A DNA stretch of 64,000 bases from Rubripirellula tenax (GTDB lineage Bacteria > Planctomycetota > Planctomycetia > Pirellulales > Pirellulaceae): NCBI RefSeq assembly GCF_007860125.1, contig NZ_SJPW01000003.1:124001-188000 (forward strand), written 5' to 3'. Within the stretch, counting starts at the first letter, position 1. Each line of letters starts with the position of its first letter. The notes under the pieces are model-generated. The model saw only the letters and a program-made list of their open reading frames with translations, searched no databases and was not told where the DNA came from. Shown piece after piece: positions 56,594 through 64,000 of the stretch. Position numbers and translations under genes: made by a program.

Positions 56594-57442
56594 TCACATC
56601 GGATACGCCGTGATGACCCGATTACCATCCAAGACGATTCGGACACGGCGAGCCATCGGGTTTCGCTTACGCCCACCGTCACGACCACCAACGAATCCGA
56701 TACGTCCGCCCATGTCGACGGTATAGATGATGCGGCCATCCTCTTCGGTCTTGGTCGTCTTTTGATTTTTCTTGGCACGATCGAATGCCCGATCGATCGT
56801 GGCCAACGCCCCGTCCATATCACCGTCAAAAACACCATGGCTGCCGGGGCGACTCGGATCATCAACCGTGTGGCGGCGCAAATGTTCCAACCGATGCCCT
56901 TCAGCACTTCCGGGCGTGTACATCAGACCGGCGGGCGAGATATACCGATCGGCCGATACCTCTCGTAAGATTCCAAACAACAGATCCGACTTCTCAGCCG
57001 ATGTCGGCGATGTCGTTTTCGCATTGCTGGGTTTGACATCGATCGCATCGGCGCGCGGCGACGAGCTTGACGTCGCTCGGTCAGCCGTCCGCATCCGGTC
57101 CGACAACGGCCCCGGCTTGGGCGAACTGGACGAAGTTGCAGTTGACGACGTTGATTTGCCCGTTGCCGGCTTGGGCTCGAAAGTCTGGTTCGAGGGCGTC
57201 TGTTTCGACGGCTGTTTTTTCGTCGCAGCCGCAGAGTCGGCCATGCGAACGTTGCCGTCACGGTCGGTTTTCACCGCCGGCAGTGACCAACCATACCGCT
57301 CGTTCAGTCGAGGCGCTGAAAACGAATAGATCGCCACCAGGGCGACGACGGCCAGTCCACCCACTTTCGATTTCGTACCCGACTTGCGCCTTGTCGAACC
57401 AGCGATCGAGCTCGATTGCGAAACGTCACCGCGTTCTGCCAT
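56594..57442 (-). CDS. Membrane-anchored protein with possible BECR-fold RNase domain
   Basis: The protein has 282 aa. ATG 57442 (AGGA nearby) begins MAERGDVSQSSSIAGS; one membrane helix lies at about 29-46 (GLAVVALVAIYSFS). A Ser/Thr/Pro/Lys-rich linker of about 100 residues follows. The C-terminal 110 residues contain EGHRLEHLRRHTVDDPSRPG, SHGVFDGDMDGALATIDRAF, YTVDMGGRIGFVGGRDGG and end in RIVLDGNRVITAYPM. The His pair (HxxxHLRRH-like) and the RVVVxGNxVITAYP end are typical of barnase/EndoU/colicin-like BECR nucleases of polymorphic toxins. I am not sure of the family. The zinc-ribbon gene lies just downstream. Confidence 0.5.
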   Translation of the reverse strand: MAERGDVSQSSSIAGSTRRKSGTKSKVGGLAVVALVAIYSFSAPRLNERYGWSLPAVKTDRDGNVRMADSAAATKKQPSKQTPSNQTFEPKPATGKSTSSTATSSSSPKPGPLSDRMRTADRATSSSSPRADAIDVKPSNAKTTSPTSAEKSDLLFGILREVSADRYISPAGLMYTPGSAEGHRLEHLRRHTVDDPSRPGSHGVFDGDMDGALATIDRAFDRAKKNQKTTKTEEDGRIIYTVDMGGRIGFVGGRDGGRKRNPMARRVRIVLDGNRVITAYPM

Positions 57443-57762
57443 TCCTGTTTTCCTTTTTCCTTCTTCCCGTGCAAACCAGTCGCGACGAATCGTCCGACAT
57501 CCCCCGCTGGATGTTGCTTCGCTTCGACGTCCCAGATTGTAGACCACCGAGAGTTTTTTGACTTGTTATCGATCCAACCGACTAAATCCGTCGCTACGGT
57601 AGGATTTTCCGCATAAAAGCGACTCAGCAGACAGTGCCGTCTCTGGGGCGTGGTATCTTTAGGGAGATAAGGCAAAATACGCGAGATAGAGAGCCTTCGT
57701 TCGCGGAAAAATCCGCTTCTGCCTTCCAACGACTCATAAACCCCGATTCCGAAGAATATCCG
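57443..57762. promoter_or_regulatory. Divergent intergenic region
   Basis: 320 bp separate the BECR-like gene (minus) from a secreted small protein gene (plus). TTAGGGAGATAAGGCAAAAT lies at about 57657-57676; the related ATAAGGCAGC occurs at 45533-45542 upstream of the CHAT gene. No convincing -35/-10 pair or RNA motif was seen. Confidence 0.25.
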
Positions 57763-58098
57763 ATGCGTCAGTTTTTTCGATGGATGGTTGCCTCGTTTGC
57801 CGTTGCTGTCGTCATGCAAACGATCGCCACTGAAACCCAGGCCGCTGAACCAGGGTGGTCACCGGTCATCATCGCTCGGGGCGAATATCGCCAGCAAATC
57901 GAGTCGATGCCGATCGAGTTGCGTCCTTATCGACCGTTGCACTTTTACGGCAATACGGTCCGCCGGAACCACTATCACGGCACGCCGCTGCCGTTGCCAC
58001 GGACGTCACCTGTGCGAACCAGTTCGATCGGCGTGATTGGCCCCGTGTATCAAGCGATGCCCACTCGTTCACCCCAATTCTTTCGCAGCGGTTTCTAA
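57763..58098 (+). CDS. Small secreted protein, unknown
   Basis: The protein has 111 aa from ATG 57763 (GAAGAA about 8 nt upstream). Signal peptide (RWMVASFAVAVVMQTIATET, cut near QAAEP). The mature part is short and rich in Arg, Pro, Tyr and His (ELRPYRPLHFYGNTVRRNHY, RTSPVRTSSIGVIGPVYQA). No family recognised. A longer frame from 57634 has no better start. A hairpin with arms GGGCGAT and ATCGCCC lies at 58186-58206. Confidence 0.6.
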   Translation: MRQFFRWMVASFAVAVVMQTIATETQAAEPGWSPVIIARGEYRQQIESMPIELRPYRPLHFYGNTVRRNHYHGTPLPLPRTSPVRTSSIGVIGPVYQAMPTRSPQFFRSGF

Positions 58099-58358
58099 AC
58101 GCCGGGATTGAATCCGACCGGTGTCAAGGATTTTGGGACCTGGCTGGCGCTGTCCCGGTGATCGATCACGTTGAATTGATTTTAAGGGCGATTTGAACGA
58201 TCGCCCGTCGCTTGCTAGTTTCGAGGGTCAATGGTCGCGATGCGTGATTACGTGTCACCGTCGCGGCGTATATTCTGTGCGGATTCGACACATGATTTAG
58301 AATCCAGCTTGAACGCTTTGATCTTTTTGTCTCGTCAGCCCTGAAGGGTACTAGCGGT

Positions 58359-60497
58359 ATGGCACATTCCGAACGGCTGACTGCGACCACGCTCGTCCAG
58401 TGGATCGGAATGCGCGCCAAGCTCCATGGCGATCGGCCGGCGTTGACGTTTCTTGATGACGAAACCGGCGAAACGACCTGGAGCTACGCCGAACTGTGGC
58501 GCCAATGCTGTGCCGTCGCGTCACAGCTGAACGGTATCGAAGTCGCCAAGGACGATACGTTGCCGCCACGAGCGATGTTGCTGTATTCGCCCGGCGTCGA
58601 TTTCTTAGCGGGTTTCTTGGGTTGCCAAGTCGCCGGATGGATCCCGGTGCCGACGTGCTATCCCAAACCGAACCGAGCAATGCCGCGACTCGACTCCGTC
58701 GCAGCCGACTGCGCGCCGTCTGCCATTTTGGGTGATCGGTACGCGATCGACGGTTTAGATTCGAACAAACTGGCGCCCCCGGCCCGCTCGATTCCGCGAA
58801 TCATCACGTCAGAGAACGCGACAATACCGGACGGCTGGATCGATCCCCAGACGCTTTCGTCGGACGCCGACGCCATCGCGTTCTTGCAATACACCAGCGG
58901 CAGCACCAGCGATGCAAAGGGCGTCGTTGTTCGTCATCGCAACGTATTGGCCAACCTTGAATCGATTCGGCGAGGATTCCAAATCGAGTGGCCATCGGAT
59001 ATTGATGAATCAACGGACACACCGAATGTTTGCGGTGTCTTTTGGTTGCCGTTCTTTCACGACATGGGTCTGATCGGTGGCGTGCTGGCACCGTTGTACG
59101 TGGGCGGTAGAACCATTTTGATGAGCCCACGGTCATTCCTGCAACGACCGATCCGTTGGTTGCAGGCGATCAGCAAGCACAACGCCACCATTAGCGGCGC
59201 CCCTAATTTTGCTTACCAACTTTGCGTTGATCGCATCTCGCCCGATCAAACCGACGAGTTAGACCTGAGCGGTTGGCGGATCGCGTTTTCCGGCGCCGAA
59301 CCTGTTCAAGCACGAACGCTCTTAGACTTTGGCAGCCGCTTTTCGAGCTGCGGATTCGCGTCCAACGTCTTCTACCCGTGCTATGGTCTTGCCGAAGCGA
59401 CGTTGTTGGCGGCAGGCGGCGACGGTCCGGCCGAACCCACGGTCGTCACCGTTGAGCGAGAGTCATTGGCCACCGGTAATCCGCGAATCGTTCCAGGCGG
59501 GCGCGGTATCGGGTTTCAGAAACTGGTCGCCTGCGGATCCGCTTGCTACCAGACTGAATTGAAAATCGTGGACCCTTCGTCTCGCCGCGAACTGTCCGAT
59601 TCATCCATCGGCGAAATTTGGATTCGCGGCCAAGGCGTGACCTCGGGACACTGGAATCGTGACGCCGAAAACGCGGCCATGTTTGATGCGGAAACCGACG
59701 ACGGCCAACGCGGTTTTTGCCGAACAGGCGATCTTGGTTTCTTACATCAATCGCAACTCTACATCACGGGTCGATTGAAAGATTTGATCATCTTGCGAGG
59801 TCGCAATTTGTTTCCCCAGGACATTGAATCCACCGCGCTCGACGTGGTCGGTCAGAGTGGCATTCAGTGTGCGGCATTCCCCGTGGATAGCGGGCGTGGC
59901 GAGGCACTTGCGATCGTTGTCGAAGTACCACGCGATGCCGAAGTGTCGACCTTGCCCGACTTGGTTCGATCGATTCGCCGGGAAGTGATCGAGGTCCACG
60001 AAGTTGATCCGCGTCACGTTTGGCTGGTTCGCCCCGCCACCATCCCCATGACCAGCAGCGGCAAGGTCCAACGGAGTCGATGTCGCGAACAGTTCGTGGC
60101 GGACGACATCAATACCAAGTACCGTTACGATCGGTGTTCTGGCAGCGAGCAAGTGCCGATCCCACTGCCGTTGATGCCCGCGAACGCAACGGCAAAAGAT
60201 TTTCAAGTCGTCTTATCTGAAACCGAGAACTGGATGACGCAGTGGTTGATCGCACGCGCCGGAGTCGATCCGGCCGACATCGACACCGCCAAACCGTTCT
60301 CGGAGTATGGACTCGATTCCATGACGGCAGTGGAAATGAGCGGCGAGATCGAAGACTGGTCCGGCGTCGAGTTGACGCCGATGGTCGCTTGGAATCACCC
60401 CACCGTTTCGGGGCTCAGCGACTTCATCGCTCATGAAATCACTGCGTCGACTGCAACGCCAATCCCGTCGGTCGTCAGCGATGCGCACTTGACGTAA
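58359..60497 (+). CDS. Fatty-acyl-AMP ligase fused to an acyl carrier domain
   Basis: The protein has 712 aa. Residues about 10-590 are an adenylate-forming enzyme of the FAAL/FadD32 kind: P-loop ILQYTSGSTSDAKGVVVRHR (about 170-190), VFWLPFFHDMGLIGG, LYITGRLKDLIILRGRNLFP and MTSSGKVQRSRC. A C-terminal carrier protein domain (about 625-700) has the phosphopantetheine site YGLDSMTAVEM (Ser654). FAALs activate a fatty acid and hand it to a carrier for lipid or polyketide synthesis. Here the carrier is built in, but no ketosynthase or thioesterase is adjacent. ATG 58359. Confidence 0.92.
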   Translation: MAHSERLTATTLVQWIGMRAKLHGDRPALTFLDDETGETTWSYAELWRQCCAVASQLNGIEVAKDDTLPPRAMLLYSPGVDFLAGFLGCQVAGWIPVPTCYPKPNRAMPRLDSVAADCAPSAILGDRYAIDGLDSNKLAPPARSIPRIITSENATIPDGWIDPQTLSSDADAIAFLQYTSGSTSDAKGVVVRHRNVLANLESIRRGFQIEWPSDIDESTDTPNVCGVFWLPFFHDMGLIGGVLAPLYVGGRTILMSPRSFLQRPIRWLQAISKHNATISGAPNFAYQLCVDRISPDQTDELDLSGWRIAFSGAEPVQARTLLDFGSRFSSCGFASNVFYPCYGLAEATLLAAGGDGPAEPTVVTVERESLATGNPRIVPGGRGIGFQKLVACGSACYQTELKIVDPSSRRELSDSSIGEIWIRGQGVTSGHWNRDAENAAMFDAETDDGQRGFCRTGDLGFLHQSQLYITGRLKDLIILRGRNLFPQDIESTALDVVGQSGIQCAAFPVDSGRGEALAIVVEVPRDAEVSTLPDLVRSIRREVIEVHEVDPRHVWLVRPATIPMTSSGKVQRSRCREQFVADDINTKYRYDRCSGSEQVPIPLPLMPANATAKDFQVVLSETENWMTQWLIARAGVDPADIDTAKPFSEYGLDSMTAVEMSGEIEDWSGVELTPMVAWNHPTVSGLSDFIAHEITASTATPIPSVVSDAHLT

Positions 60498-60585
60498 AGG
60501 CCTGCTGAAGTCTGGTCCGGATTGAACTCCAGCGATTCAGAAAATTTCAAACATAGGGAAGGCATCCTGCCAATTCCTCACGGAT

Positions 60586-60759
60586 CTACTTGGAAGCCTT
60601 CAACTCGGTCGCTTCCGCTTCTAACTTGGCCACTTCGTCTTCCAACTGCTGCAACTCGGCGGGATCATCCGCCTGCTCGCGAGATCCGGCCAACCGAGGC
60701 CGCAGCGTTTGCAGCTTCTTGTTGATGATGTCGAGACGCTTCTTTGCTTTTTTGTCCAC
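60586..60759 (-). CDS. 57-aa coiled-coil protein
   Basis: GTG 60759 opens MDKKAKKRLDIINKKLQTLR, then PRLAGSREQADDPAELQQLE, DEVAKLEAEATELKASK and stop. The heptad-like spacing of Leu/Ile (LQTLRPRL; LQQLEDEVAKLEAEATEL) predicts a coiled coil. CAGG lies 7 nt before the GTG. It lies downstream of the MlaF-MlaE gene on the same strand (59 bp). Small Lys/Glu-rich proteins like this are widespread; function unknown. Confidence 0.65.
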   Translation of the reverse strand: MDKKAKKRLDIINKKLQTLRPRLAGSREQADDPAELQQLEDEVAKLEAEATELKASK

Positions 60760-60818
60760 GGATAACCTGGTTGGATAGAAGTATGTTGTGAAATCGACGA
60801 TTTCCGATTTCGTAAAAC

Positions 60819-62426
60819 TTAAAATTCAAATAGCGCGACGATAAAATGGACGACCAACACGTACAGCGTCGTCCATAAAACAGTCGATGTGATCGCATCG
60901 CTGACATCGCCCGCCGAAAATTTCGGTGACGCCCCACGATAGTAACCGATCGCGCCGGTTCCAACACCGCATGCCAGATTCTTCAACGCCACCCAGCCCC
61001 AGCCTTTGGAAAAGGCGAACCAGCCGAGCGACGAATCACCGGCGTCTAAGTTTCGGTAGAAGTGCTGTTCCCAAAAATAGGGACCGATCGACGGATGCGA
61101 TTGCGTGAATGTGATCAAAGAAACCCACCGTGCCGCGGTGAACGCGATCCACTCCAGCGCCGGGGTCGCCACCATGAATGCCAAGACGATGCACGCAAGC
61201 AAATAGGCCGTCGGACGCACCCCCAACGTTCGCATAGCATCGACTTGTCCACCGTATTGCTTCACCCCCACATCGGCCGCGACCGCCGCGCCGCAGCGGG
61301 CCGCGATCAAGATCGTTGCCAGCACGGGTACCAGAACGCGGTAGAGTGCGAACCCGATCGACGACAACAATTCATCGATTAAAAGTGGCTGCGTATAGAG
61401 TCGAAACGGCAAAAAGCGAAACGTGAAGTACGTCGTCGTGAATCCAACGATAACACCCGCCAGCGCCAAATAGACCCAGGCCGACGCACCACCAACCAAT
61501 CGCAAGTAGTGGGCGAAGAATCGCAATCCCCAAACGACGCGGGGAAACCGTGGCAGCGCATCCCAAGGCAATCGAATGGCCGCGATCAGGGCGGATCCCG
61601 TCGCCGAAAAGAACGCGTCGGCTTGTTCCATCGCCCAATCGGTCTTGGTTGATTCCGGTGACTCGGTCGCGCCCGTCGCGACCGGCTTCATTCGGTCGGG
61701 AATGTCATTCCAATGTTCACGATCGATGGCAACCAAACGCTTCTCGTGACTGTCCAAAAGTAAGACGGCATCAGCGATCGGCAACAACGTTTCATAGTCG
61801 TGGGTGACAACAATACTGGTACGGCGATGCTTGGATTGGGTCCGACGAATCAGCTCGGCGACCTTCCGACCGCTGGCGGCATCCAAACCCGATGTCGGTT
61901 CATCGTAAAGCACAATGTCCGGTTCGGCGGCCAACGTCCGCGCGATCGCAAGACGCTGCTTTTGACCGCCGCTTAAATTGGCGACCCGGCGATTGGCCGG
62001 GACTCCCAATTCATCTAACCAAGACGCGGCCGATTGCGTTGTCGCGTTTCCTTGGCGATGGTCGATCCCAAACTGAACGTTCGCGGTCGGTGAGAGTTCG
62101 TCAAAGAGTGCGAACTGTTGAAAGACGATGCCGACTCGTGGGGTCCGCGATTGCGGTTTGCTTTCTGGTTCACCGGCGACGCCCCCAAGTTCGATGTCGC
62201 CGTCCCACGTGACCGTTTCGCCACGACGGGGAATCAAACCCGCCAACACGCGAAGCAGCACCGATTTGCCGGCGCCGCTGCCGCCAACAATCACCGTGAT
62301 CTTCCCACCGGGCATCGTGACCGTCGTGTCCGCCAAGAGCGGCAACGCGCCAACGCGGACGTTCACATCAACAAGGCGCAGCGGCCGATCGTCAAGAATT
62401 TCGGGGGAACCGTTCCCGTCGGTCAT
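60819..62426 (-). CDS. ABC transporter: ATPase (MlaF-like) fused to permease (MlaE-like)
   Basis: The protein has 535 aa. Residues about 15-240 are an ABC ATPase: Walker A GGSGAGKS (Lys54), Q-loop VFQQFALFDELSPTANVQFG, LSGGQKQRLAIARTLAA, Walker B IVLYDEPTSGLD and the switch VTHDYETL. From about 280 the permease of the MlaE/TrbI family follows: IGFALYRVLVPVLATILIAA, RCGAAVAADVGVKQYGGQVD, AMRTLGVRPTAYLLACIVLA and YYRGASPKFSAGDVSDAITS. MlaEF moves phospholipids between the membranes. Fusion of both parts is unusual; they are normally separate genes. Its ATG 62426 overlaps the stop of the upstream gene by 4 nt (ATGA), so translation is coupled. Confidence 0.93.
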   Translation of the reverse strand: MTDGNGSPEILDDRPLRLVDVNVRVGALPLLADTTVTMPGGKITVIVGGSGAGKSVLLRVLAGLIPRRGETVTWDGDIELGGVAGEPESKPQSRTPRVGIVFQQFALFDELSPTANVQFGIDHRQGNATTQSAASWLDELGVPANRRVANLSGGQKQRLAIARTLAAEPDIVLYDEPTSGLDAASGRKVAELIRRTQSKHRRTSIVVTHDYETLLPIADAVLLLDSHEKRLVAIDREHWNDIPDRMKPVATGATESPESTKTDWAMEQADAFFSATGSALIAAIRLPWDALPRFPRVVWGLRFFAHYLRLVGGASAWVYLALAGVIVGFTTTYFTFRFLPFRLYTQPLLIDELLSSIGFALYRVLVPVLATILIAARCGAAVAADVGVKQYGGQVDAMRTLGVRPTAYLLACIVLAFMVATPALEWIAFTAARWVSLITFTQSHPSIGPYFWEQHFYRNLDAGDSSLGWFAFSKGWGWVALKNLACGVGTGAIGYYRGASPKFSAGDVSDAITSTVLWTTLYVLVVHFIVALFEF

Positions 62427-63742
62427 TTCGAATCATCCTCGTTCGCCATATAGACGATCGGGTAGGGCATCGGTTCATTCGAAAAACCGATGACGGGCGG
62501 CGCGCCATCGCGGTTCGTCGTCTCGGCCAAACGAACCACGATCCAGCGGCGGTCTTTGCCCAGAATCTGATTTCGCAACACGCGAGCAAAGTTCGGATTG
62601 ATGCCCTCTTCCTGAGTTCCAAACAGGTCGTCGCCGATCTGTCGCGCAACCGGTTCCAATCGCTCGCTCGTCAACGCGAACGCACGCCGCGCATCGTCGC
62701 TGGTCCAGACTTCGGTCCAAGCGTTTCGAAGCTCCACGTTGTCGACGAACGTTTCCTTCAAAATCGTGCGTACCAGTTCACGGGCCTGCGGATCCGCAGC
62801 GATCTCCGTTGCCACTTCCGCCAACTCGGATCGAATTGCACCGTTGGCAGCGACATCCGTGATGATTTCTTGCACCGCAACGACGACGTCGTCCATATGA
62901 GACTCAAAAACGGGGATCGCCTGTTCCTCGACAAAGCGGTCCCATTCTTCTTGCAGCAAATCCTTCTTCGGCAACGGCGATCGGTCGTAAACGGCCCGCC
63001 AACCAAATCGCCAAATTGATGCTTTATCCCAAAGCTCGCGGCCAATTTTTTCGGCTTCGGGTTCGCCGTGCTGGCGAACGATCGGCAGAATCTCACGCCG
63101 GGCAAGGGGGATCAACCGATCCTTCATCACTTGGTCGTTCCATCGGGCGACCAATTGATCCACTTCGCCACGGTGCCGCCCGATCGAGCGTCGAAACTCA
63201 TCTTCGATGATTGGCAGCGACCGCTGGAAGCTCAACTGGACCAGCGGCACATAGGCGGCCGCCAATTGATCTCCGTGCATGGCCATGGCATCGCTCAGTC
63301 GACGAGCAATTTTTTCGCGTTGATCATCCGGCAACATCGTGGCGACAATATCCTCGAGCCGACCGCTGCTGCGATACTGCGTCCACTGGCACTGCGCGAC
63401 ATCCCAATCGGGATGATTCCAGCCGATGACCAGTTGTGAGGTTTTATCCCCGCGAGGGGCCAATGATTGCACGAATCCGACCTGTGACCATTCGCCCGAG
63501 TCGTCTTGAAGGAAGACGGGATCGTTCGGCTTCAAGCGAGACGACGGATCGATCGCTTCGAACCGCGTCCCAGCGCCGCTGAAGTACGCGCCACTGAAGT
63601 AACGGATCAGCGTGCGATGCACCGGCGGCGCGGCATCGTCGCCACTGGACCGGACGCCCCACCACGCAATCGCCATCGCGGACACCCAAAAAACGATGCC
63701 CAGGCCGCGAGTGATGCTGTGTTGATTGGATCGTGTCCTCAT
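62423..63742 (-). CDS. Membrane-anchored partner of the MlaEF-type transporter
   Basis: The protein has 439 aa from ATG 63742 with a membrane helix at about 14-30 (GIVFWVSAMAIAWWG). The following region (FEAIDPSSRLKPNDPVFLQD, EWSQVGFVQSL) has the look of a small beta-barrel of the MCE type (GLKPGDPV...xGxV), but the rest is helical (MAMHGDQLAAAYVPLVQLSF, RREILPIVRQHG). No MCE signature was confirmed. Because it overlaps the ABC fusion gene, it is probably its substrate-handling periplasmic partner, as MlaD is in other bacteria. A frame from GTG 63916 adds no believable sequence. Confidence 0.7.
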   Translation of the reverse strand: MRTRSNQHSITRGLGIVFWVSAMAIAWWGVRSSGDDAAPPVHRTLIRYFSGAYFSGAGTRFEAIDPSSRLKPNDPVFLQDDSGEWSQVGFVQSLAPRGDKTSQLVIGWNHPDWDVAQCQWTQYRSSGRLEDIVATMLPDDQREKIARRLSDAMAMHGDQLAAAYVPLVQLSFQRSLPIIEDEFRRSIGRHRGEVDQLVARWNDQVMKDRLIPLARREILPIVRQHGEPEAEKIGRELWDKASIWRFGWRAVYDRSPLPKKDLLQEEWDRFVEEQAIPVFESHMDDVVVAVQEIITDVAANGAIRSELAEVATEIAADPQARELVRTILKETFVDNVELRNAWTEVWTSDDARRAFALTSERLEPVARQIGDDLFGTQEEGINPNFARVLRNQILGKDRRWIVVRLAETTNRDGAPPVIGFSNEPMPYPIVYMANEDDSK

Positions 63743-63814
63743 GAGGCGTAGGATAACTTGTCCACCACGACTTTGGCGACCATGCCGGGGTCGCCGGCAG
63801 GGCAACTCATTTTT

Positions 63815-63832
63815 AGAACCTATATAAGTTCT
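63815..63832. promoter_or_regulatory. 18-bp near-palindrome between divergent genes
   Basis: AGAAC (63815-63819) and GTTCT (63828-63832) flank CTATATAA (63820-63827). Reverse-complementing the whole site changes only the central pair. It lies 73 bp upstream of the MlaEF-partner gene and 101 bp upstream of the start at 63933. It could be an operator or part of an AT-rich promoter. Confidence 0.35.
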
Positions 63833-63932
63833 GAGGTCGCCAGTTGTTGCCAGCGCGTTCACCACCCGCGGCGTGAGGAAGTACGATAGGGGCCCACCGT
63901 GTTCTGTCCTGCCCACTTTCGGAGTCTGTTTC

Positions 63933-64000
63933 GTGAAACGCTTTCTTCTCGGCTTATTGGTTGCTTTGTCATTAAACGCTGTCGACCGCGTGAACGGTGA
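63933..64000 (+). CDS. Start of a secreted protein gene (truncated by the window)
   Basis: GTG 63933 with GGAG 8 nt upstream begins MKRFLLGLLVALSLNAVDRV, a typical signal peptide. Only 22 codons are inside the window, so no family can be assigned. Confidence 0.6.
   Translation, partial: MKRFLLGLLVALSLNAVDRVNG

Noticed and set aside
60498-60520. Second copy of the inverted repeat seen at 48721
   Set aside because: Only a 9-nt match (CCTGCTGAA) and no second arm.

Overview
The window reads as chromosome of a Planctomycetota bacterium, most likely a Pirellulaceae (Rhodopirellula-like) lineage. I infer this from the gene content: secreted sulfatase and PQQ-propeller proteins, FHA/Ser-Thr kinase genes, a very large SecA, Tad-type pilus genes, an LPS Kdo transferase, a UbiD/SDR/amidohydrolase set, many secreted proteins without recognisable function, and frequent GTG/TTG starts at moderately high GC. 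No rRNA, tRNA, CRISPR array or intact insertion sequence was recognised.

Layout. 1-10.4 kb is an accessory, partly decaying stretch: a cut-off carboxypeptidase-regulatory/PD40 protein, a secreted alpha/beta hydrolase, a FAD-oxidoreductase/golvesin-like/sulfatase fusion next to an NlpC/P60-like peptidase, an N-terminally damaged amidotransferase-like/serine-hydrolase fusion and a Tat-exported EEP-fold phosphoesterase. Between them lie relics of a racemase, an aminotransferase, an excisionase-type HTH gene and an unidentified frame. 10.4-16 kb holds a membrane protein, a NucS-like PD-(D/E)XK protein, a DinB-like protein, a Nei/Fpg DNA glycosylase, a small secreted protein and RNase HI. 16.2-20.9 kb is gyrB and a YyaL-type thioredoxin-domain protein.

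21-27 kb is part of a Tad (Flp) pilus locus: promoter, cyclic-di-GMP-I riboswitch, flp pilin, a 36-aa membrane peptide, prepilin peptidase, CpaB, CpaC secretin and CpaE/TadZ. The motor ATPase (TadA) and platform proteins (TadB/C) are absent. The riboswitch ties pilin synthesis to the second messenger that controls attachment, which matters in phyla whose cells alternate between swimming and attached forms.

27-38 kb: leucyl aminopeptidase; a UbiD decarboxylase, pteridine-reductase-like SDR and amidohydrolase cluster; a secretin-like protein; a translationally coupled pair of a membrane Ser/Thr kinase and an FHA pseudokinase; and a PQQ propeller. 38-49.5 kb: fasciclin protein, Gly-rich Spy-like protein, WaaA/KdtA, SecA with a four-fold repeat insertion, a CHAT protein that lacks the protease dyad, and an ECF-like sigma factor. 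49.5-64 kb: membrane protein, DUF4832-like protein, secreted propeller-like protein, RidA, nucleotidyltransferase-HD protein, methyltransferase-like protein, small zinc-ribbon protein, a membrane-anchored protein with a possible BECR-type RNase domain, a fatty-acyl-AMP ligase-ACP, a short coiled-coil protein, an MlaF-MlaE fusion coupled to a membrane-anchored partner, and the start of a further secreted protein at the right edge.
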